Below are positions 38,663 through 45,923 of a stretch of DNA of 45,923 bases, piece by piece. A model generated the notes under the pieces. The model had not been told where the DNA came from and ran no database searches. It saw only the letters and a list, made by a program, of their open reading frames with translations. The translations under genes were made by a program, and so were the position numbers. Every line of letters starts with the position of its first letter. The stretch's first letter is position 1. This DNA comes from a virus, in IMG/VR virus record IMGVR_UViG_3300036838_000040, positions 1-45,923 of that record. One strand, 5' to 3'.

Positions 38663-39574
38663 ATGGCCACGCTACGATCTACGCTCCCTGATCTCTACCT
38701 CCAGCGGCTCGCCTTCCTGGAAGACGTGTTGTTCGATGAGATGCCTATTGAGCAGGGGATCTCCGAGAAGATCCTGAAGGTGCGGGACATGGGCAACCGC
38801 CCCATGGTCCGCACCACCACGGTGGCCAGCTTCGGCGTGGTCCCGATCAAGGCCGAGGGGGCCAACGTCGCGTACGACGACCTCGCGCAGGGCTACGACA
38901 AGACCTACCAGGCCGACGCCTACGAACTCGCGTTCCGGGCCAGCAAGGAGGCGCTGGACGACGAGCAGGAAGAGGTGGTGTCGGACGCCGCCCGGGCCCT
39001 GGGCTCCTCGATGAACTACACCCACGAAGTCGATATGGCGAACTTGTTCAACAACGGGTTCACGGACACCACAGGCTCGCCGGATGGGGTCGCGTTGTTC
39101 AGTGCCGCGCATCCACTGGTGGGCGGCGGCACCGCGAGCAACGTCCTGGCCACCCCCGCTGACTTGGCCGTGCAGTCGCTGCGGGATGCCTTGGCGGCGG
39201 TGGCCGACACCGTGGACGACGCGGGCAAGCTGGTGCACTGGCGGCCCCGCGTGCTGTTGGTGCCCTACGAGCTGAAATGGACGGCGGACGAGTTGATCAA
39301 CTCCACGGAGCGCCCCGACACGCCCAACCGCGCCAAGAACAGCTTTGACTTGGAGCAGCTCACGGTGGTGGCGTGGCCCTATCTGACGGACCCCGACGCG
39401 TGGTTCCTGCTGGCCGATCCAGGCGTGCTCAATGTGCGGAAGTACTGGCGGGAGAAGCCGATGGTCATGCATGACTGGGACTTTGAAGCCTCGGCCATGA
39501 AGGTCAAGATCCGGGCCCGCTGGGTCCGTGGCTGGTCGGACTTTCGTGGGGTCTTCGGCACCCCTGGCGCATGA
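38663..39574 (+). CDS. Major capsid protein
   Basis: 303 residues with AAGGAGG before the ATG. N-terminus DLYLQRLAFLEDVLFDEMP, then a beta-rich body. The segment ALFSAAHPLVGGG (about 149 to 161), then NVRKYWREKPMVMHDWDFEA is characteristic of HK97-fold capsid proteins of the Mu gpT/phage-coat type. It is preceded by scaffold and decoration genes and followed by adaptor genes. Confidence 0.88.
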   Translation: MATLRSTLPDLYLQRLAFLEDVLFDEMPIEQGISEKILKVRDMGNRPMVRTTTVASFGVVPIKAEGANVAYDDLAQGYDKTYQADAYELAFRASKEALDDEQEEVVSDAARALGSSMNYTHEVDMANLFNNGFTDTTGSPDGVALFSAAHPLVGGGTASNVLATPADLAVQSLRDALAAVADTVDDAGKLVHWRPRVLLVPYELKWTADELINSTERPDTPNRAKNSFDLEQLTVVAWPYLTDPDAWFLLADPGVLNVRKYWREKPMVMHDWDFEASAMKVKIRARWVRGWSDFRGVFGTPGA

Positions 39575-39678
39575 TCCACGGCACCAGTCGTACGCTGTGG
39601 ATTCGGGTTGGCTGGCCCCGGTATCGCCGAACCTCCTCCGGTGCTACGAAGTCCAGCCATCCTTCGCCTGGTCGCTGA
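39571..39678 (+). CDS. Possible tiny protein after the capsid gene (35 aa)
   Basis: ATG overlaps the capsid stop (ATGA). Basic, Arg/Ser-rich (TLWIRVGWPRYRRTSSG). Only the coupling supports it; composition could be accidental. Confidence 0.3.
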   Translation: MIHGTSRTLWIRVGWPRYRRTSSGATKSSHPSPGR

Positions 39679-39755
39679 TGGGGTTCCGGAGTGACCGCAT
39701 GGGGACCCCTGGAGGGATGGCCGCCCGCTAGCCCGACCCTGTGCCGGGGGCTCTG

Positions 39756-39881
39756 GTGATTTACTGCCAGGCCTGTGCCCCGCCGGAGTGTCGGCCCGTG
39801 ATCCTGTTCGATGCCTTGGAGTGCGATGTCTGCCAGCGGTGGACCGCGCCCATCTATGAGCCGCCCGTGGAGCTGGGGTAA
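39756..39881 (+). CDS. Tiny zinc-knuckle protein (41 aa)
   Basis: From a GTG at 39756: YCQACAPPECRP, then ECDVCQRWTAPIYEPP gives two CxxC knuckles, a minimal zinc ribbon, between the capsid and adaptor genes. The stop is 3 bases before the adaptor start. Confidence 0.55.
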   Translation: MIYCQACAPPECRPVILFDALECDVCQRWTAPIYEPPVELG

Positions 39882-39884
39882 CGC

Positions 39885-40847
39885 GTGGCGAATCTCGACT
39901 ACACCGCCATCGAGACCCGGGTGATGAACCAGCTCCGCCTTCCCGTCACCAACACCACCGAGCAGGCGAAGATCAACGCCCTGATCAACGAGGTCTACCG
40001 GGATCTCTATGCGAAGGCGGACTGGTACTGGCTGGTGAAGTACACCACGCTGAACACGGTGCCCGTGGAGCGGGACGGCACGGTGAGCGTGACCAATGGG
40101 AGTCCCACCATCACGTGGTCCATCGCGAAAGCCATCACCACTACGCCCAAGGTGTTGCTGGTGACGGGGCAGGCTCGAGACACAGGGGGGCGCTATCGGA
40201 TCGTGACACCGGTTCCCGTGGCGGATCTGGCCGCCACGCTGGAGTCCCCGTACGCAGGAACGACCAATACCGCGGCGACCTACCGATTATACCAGGACCA
40301 GTACGATTTACCCGCCGACTTCGGGAAGCTCCTCCGGATCGGGCGCAGCAGCTACCGCTGGGCTCCGCAGCTGATCGCCCCCGACGAGATGTACGAGCTG
40401 AAGGGTGGAGATCAGCGCGAGGGGGCCCCGCAGTGGGCCTGTGTGTGGGACTTCGATACCACGGGGGATCCGAGCACCGCCCGGCAGCTGGTGATCCATC
40501 CCTACCCCGACCAGACCTATCAGATCGACCTGCACTACAAGCGCACGCTCAACACGGAGCTGAGCGGGACCACGATCCCGCTGATCCCGGATGAGTTCCG
40601 CCACCTGCTGATCTACGGAGCCTTGTCGCGGGGCTACCCGATCTTCATGAACGATATCGAGCGGGGTCGGTATTACCAGGCGCTGTTCAACGACATGCTG
40701 CTGCAGATGACGGCGGCCCAGCGGGACCGGCAGAACGAGAACCCCCGCATCCAGATCCGGGACCAGTACCGGACGTTCTACCGGAGCCGCGGGCGGCTCT
40801 CCCCCGCCCGGGCGGATCTGGGCTCCATGTTTGATCGCTGGCCATGA
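39885..40847 (+). CDS. Head-tail adaptor-like protein
   Basis: 320 residues from a GTG at 39885. The helical N-terminus (ETRVMNQLRLP, then INALINEVYRDLYAKADWYWL) and later RDQYRTFYRSR fit phage head-completion/tail adaptor proteins of podoviruses (gp4-like), with a beta-rich insertion (about 60 to 150). It comes directly after the capsid gene and overlaps the next gene by 4 bases. Confidence 0.7.
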   Translation: MANLDYTAIETRVMNQLRLPVTNTTEQAKINALINEVYRDLYAKADWYWLVKYTTLNTVPVERDGTVSVTNGSPTITWSIAKAITTTPKVLLVTGQARDTGGRYRIVTPVPVADLAATLESPYAGTTNTAATYRLYQDQYDLPADFGKLLRIGRSSYRWAPQLIAPDEMYELKGGDQREGAPQWACVWDFDTTGDPSTARQLVIHPYPDQTYQIDLHYKRTLNTELSGTTIPLIPDEFRHLLIYGALSRGYPIFMNDIERGRYYQALFNDMLLQMTAAQRDRQNENPRIQIRDQYRTFYRSRGRLSPARADLGSMFDRWP

Positions 40848-42415
40848 CCACCCGCAACTTCTCGTTCATCGTGCATCCGGCGTTGGGCGGGCTCGATGTC
40901 ACCAAGGCCCCTACCCTGCTCGAGCACAACCAGCTCACGGTGGCGGAGAACATCGAGTACTACACCTCTGGCTCCCGCAAGAAGCGGCTGGGCACCGCCA
41001 AGTACAACGGTGCGGCGGTAGGCAGCGCGTTCACCGATCTGGAGGACTTCTGGCGCTACGGGGTCAGCCTGATCCCCACCCAGAAGTTCATGGCCCACAC
41101 CGGGACCAGCATCGTGAAGGACGATGGTGACGGAGTCTGGGACGTGCTGGACGGAGCGTGGGGGAGCCCTGACGCCCAGACCGATATCACCATCGCCCAG
41201 GGCTACGCCGTGTTCGCCACCACCCATGGCGACGTGGCCAAGAAATACGATCAGACCGCGCTGAGCGATCTGACCAGCACTGGGACGCCCAAGTTCTCCG
41301 CGTCCACGTATCACCAGCGGCGGCTGTTCACGGCGGGGGAGACGGAGGCGCTGTCGGGGAGCGCCAATCCGTCCCGCACTACGTTCAGTGCGGCGGGGGA
41401 CATCACCGATTTCTCTGGAGCGGACACCGGCTCGCTGATCTTCGACCAGGACGATGGCGATCGCTTGATGGGGATCTCCGACAGTTACCGGGGCCGACTC
41501 TATTTCTTCAAGGGGCCTCAGTATGGAGCCGTGTTCGAGTTGACGGGGACGAGTCCCAGCACCTACGCCAACAACCGATTGTTCTCTGGTGCTCCGTGTG
41601 TAAGCCACCAGGGCATCATCACGCTGCCCAACGATATCTACTGGGCCTCGCGGTATGGATTCCATAGCCTGGCCGCCACCCAGAAGTTCGGTGATACGGA
41701 GGAGGCAAATATTAGCCGGCCCGTGCAGGCACTGTTCAACCGCTTGAATCATGGCCGCCTGCACCAGATCGTCGGGTTCTATCATCCCTCGCGCAATATC
41801 ATCGGGTGGACGGCCCCGGAGTCTGGCCAGACGCAGAACAATGTGGTCTTCGTCTACAACTACCTGCTCCAGCAGTGGAGCACGTGGCGCTTCACCTTCC
41901 CGGTGGCCACCGCCGCCGTGATGCTGGACCCGGCGGGGGCGAGCCAGGGGCAGCCCCGCCTGTACCTCGGTGGCTACGACGGCTACGTGCGGGAAGGTGA
42001 TCAGGAAGTGCTGGCCGATGATGGCACGCAGGGCTATGCCGCCATCGTCGTGACGCCCATCTATTCCCGGTTCTCCGACAGCGTGACGGAACTGCACGAG
42101 AAGCAGTTCTATGCGGTGACCACGTTCTTCAATCCGAAGGGCCAACACGTGGCGAACCTTGAGGTGCTGATCGACAAGCGCACCCAATCGGCGGCCGTCG
42201 AGATGGTCGGGGGGGGCGCCGTCCTGGATACCTTCGTGCTGGACGTGGATCGGCTGGCAGGGAATGAGTACGACTACGTGGAGACCATCATCGAGGACCG
42301 GGGTCGCTCCATTCAGCTCAGCTGGACCCAGGCGGGGGTGAATCAGGACATGGAGATCTACGGGCACGCCGTGCGGGCGGCGGTGGCCGAGGGCCACGCC
42401 ATGGAGCCGAGTTAG
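40844..42415 (+). CDS. Tail stabilisation / nozzle-like protein (beta-propeller)
   Basis: 523 residues. FIVHPALGGLDVTKAPTLL at the start, then repeated beta strands with Trp/Tyr (LYLGGYDGYVREGDQEVL; TWRFTFPVATAAVML). The start and length resemble packaged-DNA stabilisation/tail nozzle proteins of podoviruses (P22 gp10-like). It overlaps the adaptor gene and abuts the fibre gene (TAG ATG). Confidence 0.65.
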   Translation: MTTRNFSFIVHPALGGLDVTKAPTLLEHNQLTVAENIEYYTSGSRKKRLGTAKYNGAAVGSAFTDLEDFWRYGVSLIPTQKFMAHTGTSIVKDDGDGVWDVLDGAWGSPDAQTDITIAQGYAVFATTHGDVAKKYDQTALSDLTSTGTPKFSASTYHQRRLFTAGETEALSGSANPSRTTFSAAGDITDFSGADTGSLIFDQDDGDRLMGISDSYRGRLYFFKGPQYGAVFELTGTSPSTYANNRLFSGAPCVSHQGIITLPNDIYWASRYGFHSLAATQKFGDTEEANISRPVQALFNRLNHGRLHQIVGFYHPSRNIIGWTAPESGQTQNNVVFVYNYLLQQWSTWRFTFPVATAAVMLDPAGASQGQPRLYLGGYDGYVREGDQEVLADDGTQGYAAIVVTPIYSRFSDSVTELHEKQFYAVTTFFNPKGQHVANLEVLIDKRTQSAAVEMVGGGAVLDTFVLDVDRLAGNEYDYVETIIEDRGRSIQLSWTQAGVNQDMEIYGHAVRAAVAEGHAMEPS

Positions 42416-43576
42416 ATGGCGCTGTCACGAGTCAAGGTCTGGTCCAGCAACGAGATCCTGACGGCGGCGGCGTTGAATGCCGAGTTCAACAACCTGTTGA
42501 ACAACGCGGCGGCGCTGATCTCGCCCCTCACCGGCAATCTCGACCTGGGCAGCAATGCGATCCTCAATCTCGATAGCCTGACCTTCAATGACATGCTGGT
42601 GAGCCCGGCCACCGCCGGCCAGCTCCAACGCAACGGGGCGCTGCTCCAGTACTACGACGGGACGCGGAGCCATTCCCTGCTGAGTGCTCAGGCCCCCGCC
42701 AACTTCAATTACATATTCAACGGGGATTTTGAGATTTGGGGGGGTGGCGGTTCGGCGGCACCGACGGGCTGGACTCTAGTTGGGGCAGGCGCAACTATTT
42801 CCCGCAACAGCGGTGGAGTGGGGCCTCGAACGGGTACCTTTTTCCTCGACATGACGCGAGCCGGGACGGATTGTCGGATTGAGCAGGACGTGGCGGCGAT
42901 CTATCCACAGATCTCGTGGTGGCAAGGGAAGACTGTCACTTTTGGGTGCCTTGTCCGCACGGCGGTTGCCAACGCCGCGCGGATCATGGTCACTGACGGC
43001 AGCGGTAGCTCTACCATGTCAGGCTATCACGCGGGCGATGATGTCTGGCGATGGATGACCGTCACGCATACGATTGCCAGCGGTGCCACGAGCGTGTTCT
43101 GCTATTGTCGGATCGACAACACGAACGCGCTAGTCAAGTTCGACGGCGCCACCCTCGTCATCGGCACCAGCCTCGCCGACTTCCTCCCGAGTGGCTGGCG
43201 GGGGCGGAAGGCGATCATGCAGGGTGGCAGCGTCACGACGACGGTTCCGGCGGGCTCGACCTACTATCTACACCCCGCCGGGACCGCGAGTACCGACCTC
43301 GTGACTGGTCAAACTCCGTTCAAGGGTGTCGCCCGCAATTTGTACGTGCTCGCTGGCACTGCCCCCGGAGCCGCGAGCTTTGTGTACACCTGTCGGACGA
43401 ACGTCGGGGACACGGCGTTGACGGTAACCCTGACCGGTGGGAGTCGCACGAGCAGTAATGTGACGGCTGAGGTCGAGGTCCCGAAGGGCTCTGGCTTCAA
43501 CGTCAAGCTGGTGACCAGCGCGGGCGCTCCCGTGGCCGCCCATGCGTGGGCGGTGGAATACGAGGAGATACCCTAG
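42416..43576 (+). CDS. Tail fibre / host-recognition protein
   Basis: 386 residues. The N-terminus SRVKVWSSNEILTAAALNAE, then FNNLLNNAAALISPLTGNLD is the usual virion-attachment part of tail fibres. From about 95 the FNYIFNGDFEIWGGG region starts a jelly-roll carbohydrate-binding-like domain (NGDFEIW), and the C-terminus is a second beta domain (about 265 to 386). Codon and base use shift slightly at about 42700, suggesting domain exchange (inference). Confidence 0.8.
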   Translation: MALSRVKVWSSNEILTAAALNAEFNNLLNNAAALISPLTGNLDLGSNAILNLDSLTFNDMLVSPATAGQLQRNGALLQYYDGTRSHSLLSAQAPANFNYIFNGDFEIWGGGGSAAPTGWTLVGAGATISRNSGGVGPRTGTFFLDMTRAGTDCRIEQDVAAIYPQISWWQGKTVTFGCLVRTAVANAARIMVTDGSGSSTMSGYHAGDDVWRWMTVTHTIASGATSVFCYCRIDNTNALVKFDGATLVIGTSLADFLPSGWRGRKAIMQGGSVTTTVPAGSTYYLHPAGTASTDLVTGQTPFKGVARNLYVLAGTAPGAASFVYTCRTNVGDTALTVTLTGGSRTSSNVTAEVEVPKGSGFNVKLVTSAGAPVAAHAWAVEYEEIP

Positions 43577-43978
43577 ATGTTTCTCCTCGTCCACTCGAAC
43601 ACCCGCAAGATTCACGATGCCTCGGACGTGGGCACCTGGGAGGTCGCGCCCGCCTTTGAGATCGTCGAGGTGCCGGGGTCCGTTGACGGTGATCCCGACG
43701 CGACGCCGCCGGTTCCGCCCTATGCCTGGCCAAATGAGAGTCCGACCCGGTGCATGCTGGACACTGACCTGGTGACGATTATTCCAGATCCCAGCTGGAG
43801 TGAGACGCAGGCCTTCGAAGATCAGTTCGATCAGACGAAGGACATCAAGACGATTGCGGTGTGGGCCCGGAATCACTTCAACCAGATTCACCAGAAAATG
43901 TCACCGGTCATGCCCGCCATCACGCCCGCGCAGATGCGCGACGAGCTGCTCGCGATTCGAAAGCAGCTCGGCAAATGA
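43577..43978 (+). CDS. Small tail-associated hypothetical protein
   Basis: 133 residues, starting immediately after the fibre stop. A beta-rich N-terminus (FLLVHSNTRKIHDASDVG), an acidic Pro-rich middle and a helical C-terminus (WARNHFNQIHQKMSPVMP; QMRDELLAIRKQLGK). Could be a fibre chaperone or tail component; unknown. Confidence 0.6.
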   Translation: MFLLVHSNTRKIHDASDVGTWEVAPAFEIVEVPGSVDGDPDATPPVPPYAWPNESPTRCMLDTDLVTIIPDPSWSETQAFEDQFDQTKDIKTIAVWARNHFNQIHQKMSPVMPAITPAQMRDELLAIRKQLGK

Positions 43979-44082
43979 CACCCGGACAAGCCTGGCACGA
44001 CCTCAACGTTCCCCTGCGCGGCGTCGATCTGGTCGCCATCATGAAGGAGATCACCGAGGAGGCGCCGCCCCCCAGTGGCTGA
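43975..44082 (+). CDS. Tiny coupled ORF (35 aa)
   Basis: ATG overlaps the previous stop (ATGA) and the end overlaps the next start by 8 bases. TPGQAWHDLNVPLRGVDLV, then an acidic helix. Coupling on both sides supports translation. Confidence 0.5.
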   Translation: MTPGQAWHDLNVPLRGVDLVAIMKEITEEAPPPSG

Positions 44083-45823
44083 GCAAGACCGCGTCATTCC
44101 CCTGGCTGGAGTCCAGCCGTCGCTCAGCGGGGTGCCGGGTGGCCTGAGCGGGCTGGCCGGCGGATTGAGTGGCCTCGGCCCGGCGGTCACTGGACCAGCG
44201 GGCGTGCAGGCCCGGCCAGGGCTCGCCCCGACGCCGCTCCTCGGCAAGCAAGCGCCAGCGGTCGCCCAGCCCCGAGGCGTTGTTTCCTTCCGACCCACTG
44301 GGTTCAGCAATCTGGTGACTGGTCGGCCGGCGCAGGTCAACCGGAGCCTCATCGGGGCGATGCCCGATCCGCTGGCCGGGCTGCCGCTGGCCGGGCTGCC
44401 GCTGGCGTCATCCACTGATATCGCCACCTTGCTTGAGGCCCTCCAGGCGACCTCCCCTGGCCTGCTGGATCAGCTCAAGGCTGGCGGGGCCCTGCCTGGG
44501 CTGCAAGGGGTGGGAGCCCAAGTGAATGCGCCACCGGTTCCTGTGGCGCAACCCAGTCCTGGGGCGCAGACGCAGGCCCAGCAGGCGCAAGCGGCGTCGC
44601 AGACACTGACGCCGACGCAGCAATCGGTGCTGCCGCAGGCGATAGCGGCGGTGCAGACGGCGATGGGGCTTGGCGGCGCGGTCCAGAAGGTGGGCCAGGC
44701 GGGAGTCACGCCAAGTTCCGTGGCTGGGCTGGCGGGCCCGGTGCTGGACACGGCGGCGATTGCGGCCGAACTGTTGAAGGCCAACCCTGACCTGGTGCTG
44801 GCGCTCAAGGCAGGCGCTGACGCAGCGCCCATCGTCTCCAAACTGCTCTCACCAGCGTTTCGCCAGGTATTGGCCGGCGGGAGCGGGTTGGGAGGCGCCC
44901 TCACCGCGGGTGCCGGTTTGGCCGGGCTGGGAGCGAATCTCGGTGGCACGCTGGCGAAGGGGCTGGGGGCACCGAACGAGCTGAGCTTTGGCTTGCAGCA
45001 GGCGGGGGCGTTGGCGGGTGGGATTGGCGCGCTGTCGTCCATTGCCTCGCAGGGAGCGGCACAGGCGGCGGCCTCCGCTGCCCCCGCAGCACTGGGGAGC
45101 ACACTGGGTCCAGCCATCGGTGGGGCGAGCCTGGGGCAAGGCCTGGGGGCGCTGCTCTCCATTCCTGGAACCGTGGCGTGGTTCATGGACGCGCAGGCGC
45201 GGGCGGATGAGCGCCGTCGCATGGGCAATCAGGCGGGGGCCATGTTCCAGGAACTGCGGGCGAAGGGCTTGCCCCGGGCCCAGCAGGGCTTCATGCAGAT
45301 GCTGCAGGGGAACCTCGGTGGGGCGGATGCGGTGGCGGAGGTAATGCAGGACCTGATCCGGGTGGAGTTCTTCGCGAGGCAGGCGCGAGGGAGTGTGCAG
45401 GGCACTGGGATCCCGGAACTTCGGCAGAACATCATGCAATCGGTAGCTCGGCTGGGGCCCCGGGCCTTCGATGCGGTGGTGGATCGGTTGGTGGCGCGGG
45501 CGGATCAGCCCTCGGTGGACAAGTTCCAGAAGGGGATGGGGCGGATGCTGGTGCCTGGGGAGACCCGGCTGGTTGGGAACGTCCCGGCGATTGCCCAGTG
45601 GCTCGGCACGTATCTTGGGGAACGGCCTGGGCTGGCGGCGCAGCCCACCATCGGGGAGCGGTTCTACGGCATGGCCCCCCAGGGATCGCGCTATGCTCGC
45701 CCGGCGGCGGCTCCTGCGTCGAGGGCGCTGACGGCCGCTGACGTGGCGGGGCTGCCCCGCCAGAGTCTTCAGCAGGCGATGCAGGACCCACGGATTGTCG
45801 AGTACCTGAGAAGGATGGGCTAG
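44075..45823 (+). CDS. Large Ala/Gly-rich putative ejection protein
   Basis: 582 residues from a GTG at 44075. Low complexity: GLSGLAGGLSGLGPAV at the start, Gln-rich linker (about 165 to 190), then long Ala/Gly/Leu hydrophobic helical segments (about 265 to 370) that could insert in membranes, and a more polar helical C-terminus (MFQELRAKGLPRAQQGFM; LRQNIMQSVARLGPRAFD). Together with the next three late genes it resembles the internal core/ejection gene set of podoviruses by position and composition only. Confidence 0.7.
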   Translation: MAEQDRVIPLAGVQPSLSGVPGGLSGLAGGLSGLGPAVTGPAGVQARPGLAPTPLLGKQAPAVAQPRGVVSFRPTGFSNLVTGRPAQVNRSLIGAMPDPLAGLPLAGLPLASSTDIATLLEALQATSPGLLDQLKAGGALPGLQGVGAQVNAPPVPVAQPSPGAQTQAQQAQAASQTLTPTQQSVLPQAIAAVQTAMGLGGAVQKVGQAGVTPSSVAGLAGPVLDTAAIAAELLKANPDLVLALKAGADAAPIVSKLLSPAFRQVLAGGSGLGGALTAGAGLAGLGANLGGTLAKGLGAPNELSFGLQQAGALAGGIGALSSIASQGAAQAAASAAPAALGSTLGPAIGGASLGQGLGALLSIPGTVAWFMDAQARADERRRMGNQAGAMFQELRAKGLPRAQQGFMQMLQGNLGGADAVAEVMQDLIRVEFFARQARGSVQGTGIPELRQNIMQSVARLGPRAFDAVVDRLVARADQPSVDKFQKGMGRMLVPGETRLVGNVPAIAQWLGTYLGERPGLAAQPTIGERFYGMAPQGSRYARPAAAPASRALTAADVAGLPRQSLQQAMQDPRIVEYLRRMG

Positions 45824-45824
45824 C

Positions 45825-45923
45825 ATGGCGGACTTTACTCTCGATATCCCGGATCTCCAGCTCGGGGGTTCCTTCGACAGCGGGGGATTTGGCGGGGGCT
45901 TTGGCTTCGGGGACTATGGGGGG
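45825..45923 (+). CDS. N-terminus of a late protein cut by the window edge (continues at 1..1092 if circular)
   Basis: 33 codons from ATG 45825, one base after the previous stop. MADFTLDIPDLQLGGSFDSG, then Gly/Phe-rich GGFGGGFGFGDYGG. The length is exactly 33 codons, so the frame continues at base 1 without shift, giving a protein of about 396 residues. Confidence 0.7.
   Translation, partial: MADFTLDIPDLQLGGSFDSGGFGGGFGFGDYGG

Noticed and set aside
40778-42397. 539-residue minus ORF opposite the tail protein, and similar long antisense frames (4795..5880, 32755..33807, 34619..35845)
   Set aside because: High GC makes antisense frames open; they oppose strongly supported structural genes and have no start signals or recognisable domains.
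1-45923. tRNA or rRNA genes
   Set aside because: No cloverleaf-like sequence with a conserved T-loop (GGTTCGAnTCC) was noticed; a reading by eye may miss divergent ones.

Overview
The window reads as a GC-rich, about 46 kb tailed bacteriophage genome (class Caudoviricetes). The head and virion genes include a large terminase, a portal, a scaffold-like protein, a HK97/Mu-gpT-like major capsid protein, tail-adaptor and stabilisation-like proteins, a tail fibre, and a run of long Ala/Gly/Pro-rich ejection-type proteins. No tail tape measure, sheath or tube gene is visible, so a short-tailed (podovirus-like) particle is the best guess. The host cannot be named from the sequence. The window is probably the whole circular genome: the open frame at the right edge (from 45825, 33 codons) continues in frame into the open frame at the left edge (1..1092), giving one protein of about 396 residues. 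On that circle the virion operon runs + strand from about 31.2 kb through the ends to 7.1 kb.

Minus-strand operon 18.1 to 7.1 kb (replication, recombination and modification): zinc-ribbon proteins, a Cas4/RecB-like PD-(D/E)XK nuclease, a Sak4-like RecA-fold ATPase, a beta-class DNA methyltransferase, a strikingly repetitive proline-rich protein, a lipoprotein, a Holliday-resolvase-like nuclease, and a family A DNA polymerase. The polymerase is split over two overlapping frames and carries an N-terminal Fe-S uracil-DNA glycosylase domain. A small membrane protein at 7.1 kb meets a HELVH metallopeptidase coming from the other side.

Minus-strand operon 22.8 to 18.7 kb holds many tiny genes (several CxxC proteins), an LPD29-like protein and a short FimB-like tyrosine recombinase. 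Two of its gene junctions carry type II hammerhead ribozymes whose stems differ in sequence but keep pairing. Region 22.8 to 27.0 kb is a lysogeny/establishment module: a full phage integrase, a MerR/excisionase-like HTH protein, a Thivi_2564-like membrane protein, and three clusters of a TTTCAGC / GCTGAAA motif flanking the module.

The most exciting locus is 27.7 to 30.8 kb. A 303-residue protein similar to the C-terminal (Nop-like) half of IS110 transposases is followed by an array of about 17 units with a 37-bp period. Each unit alternates two 11-bp repeats with 7- and 8-nt variable spacers. This is the architecture of TIGR-Tas RNA-guided systems (nuclease-less TasA type). It sits in one operon with a coiled-coil membrane protein and an AIPR-domain (abortive-infection-type) protein, so the segment looks like a phage-borne interference or regulatory island placed next to the packaging genes.
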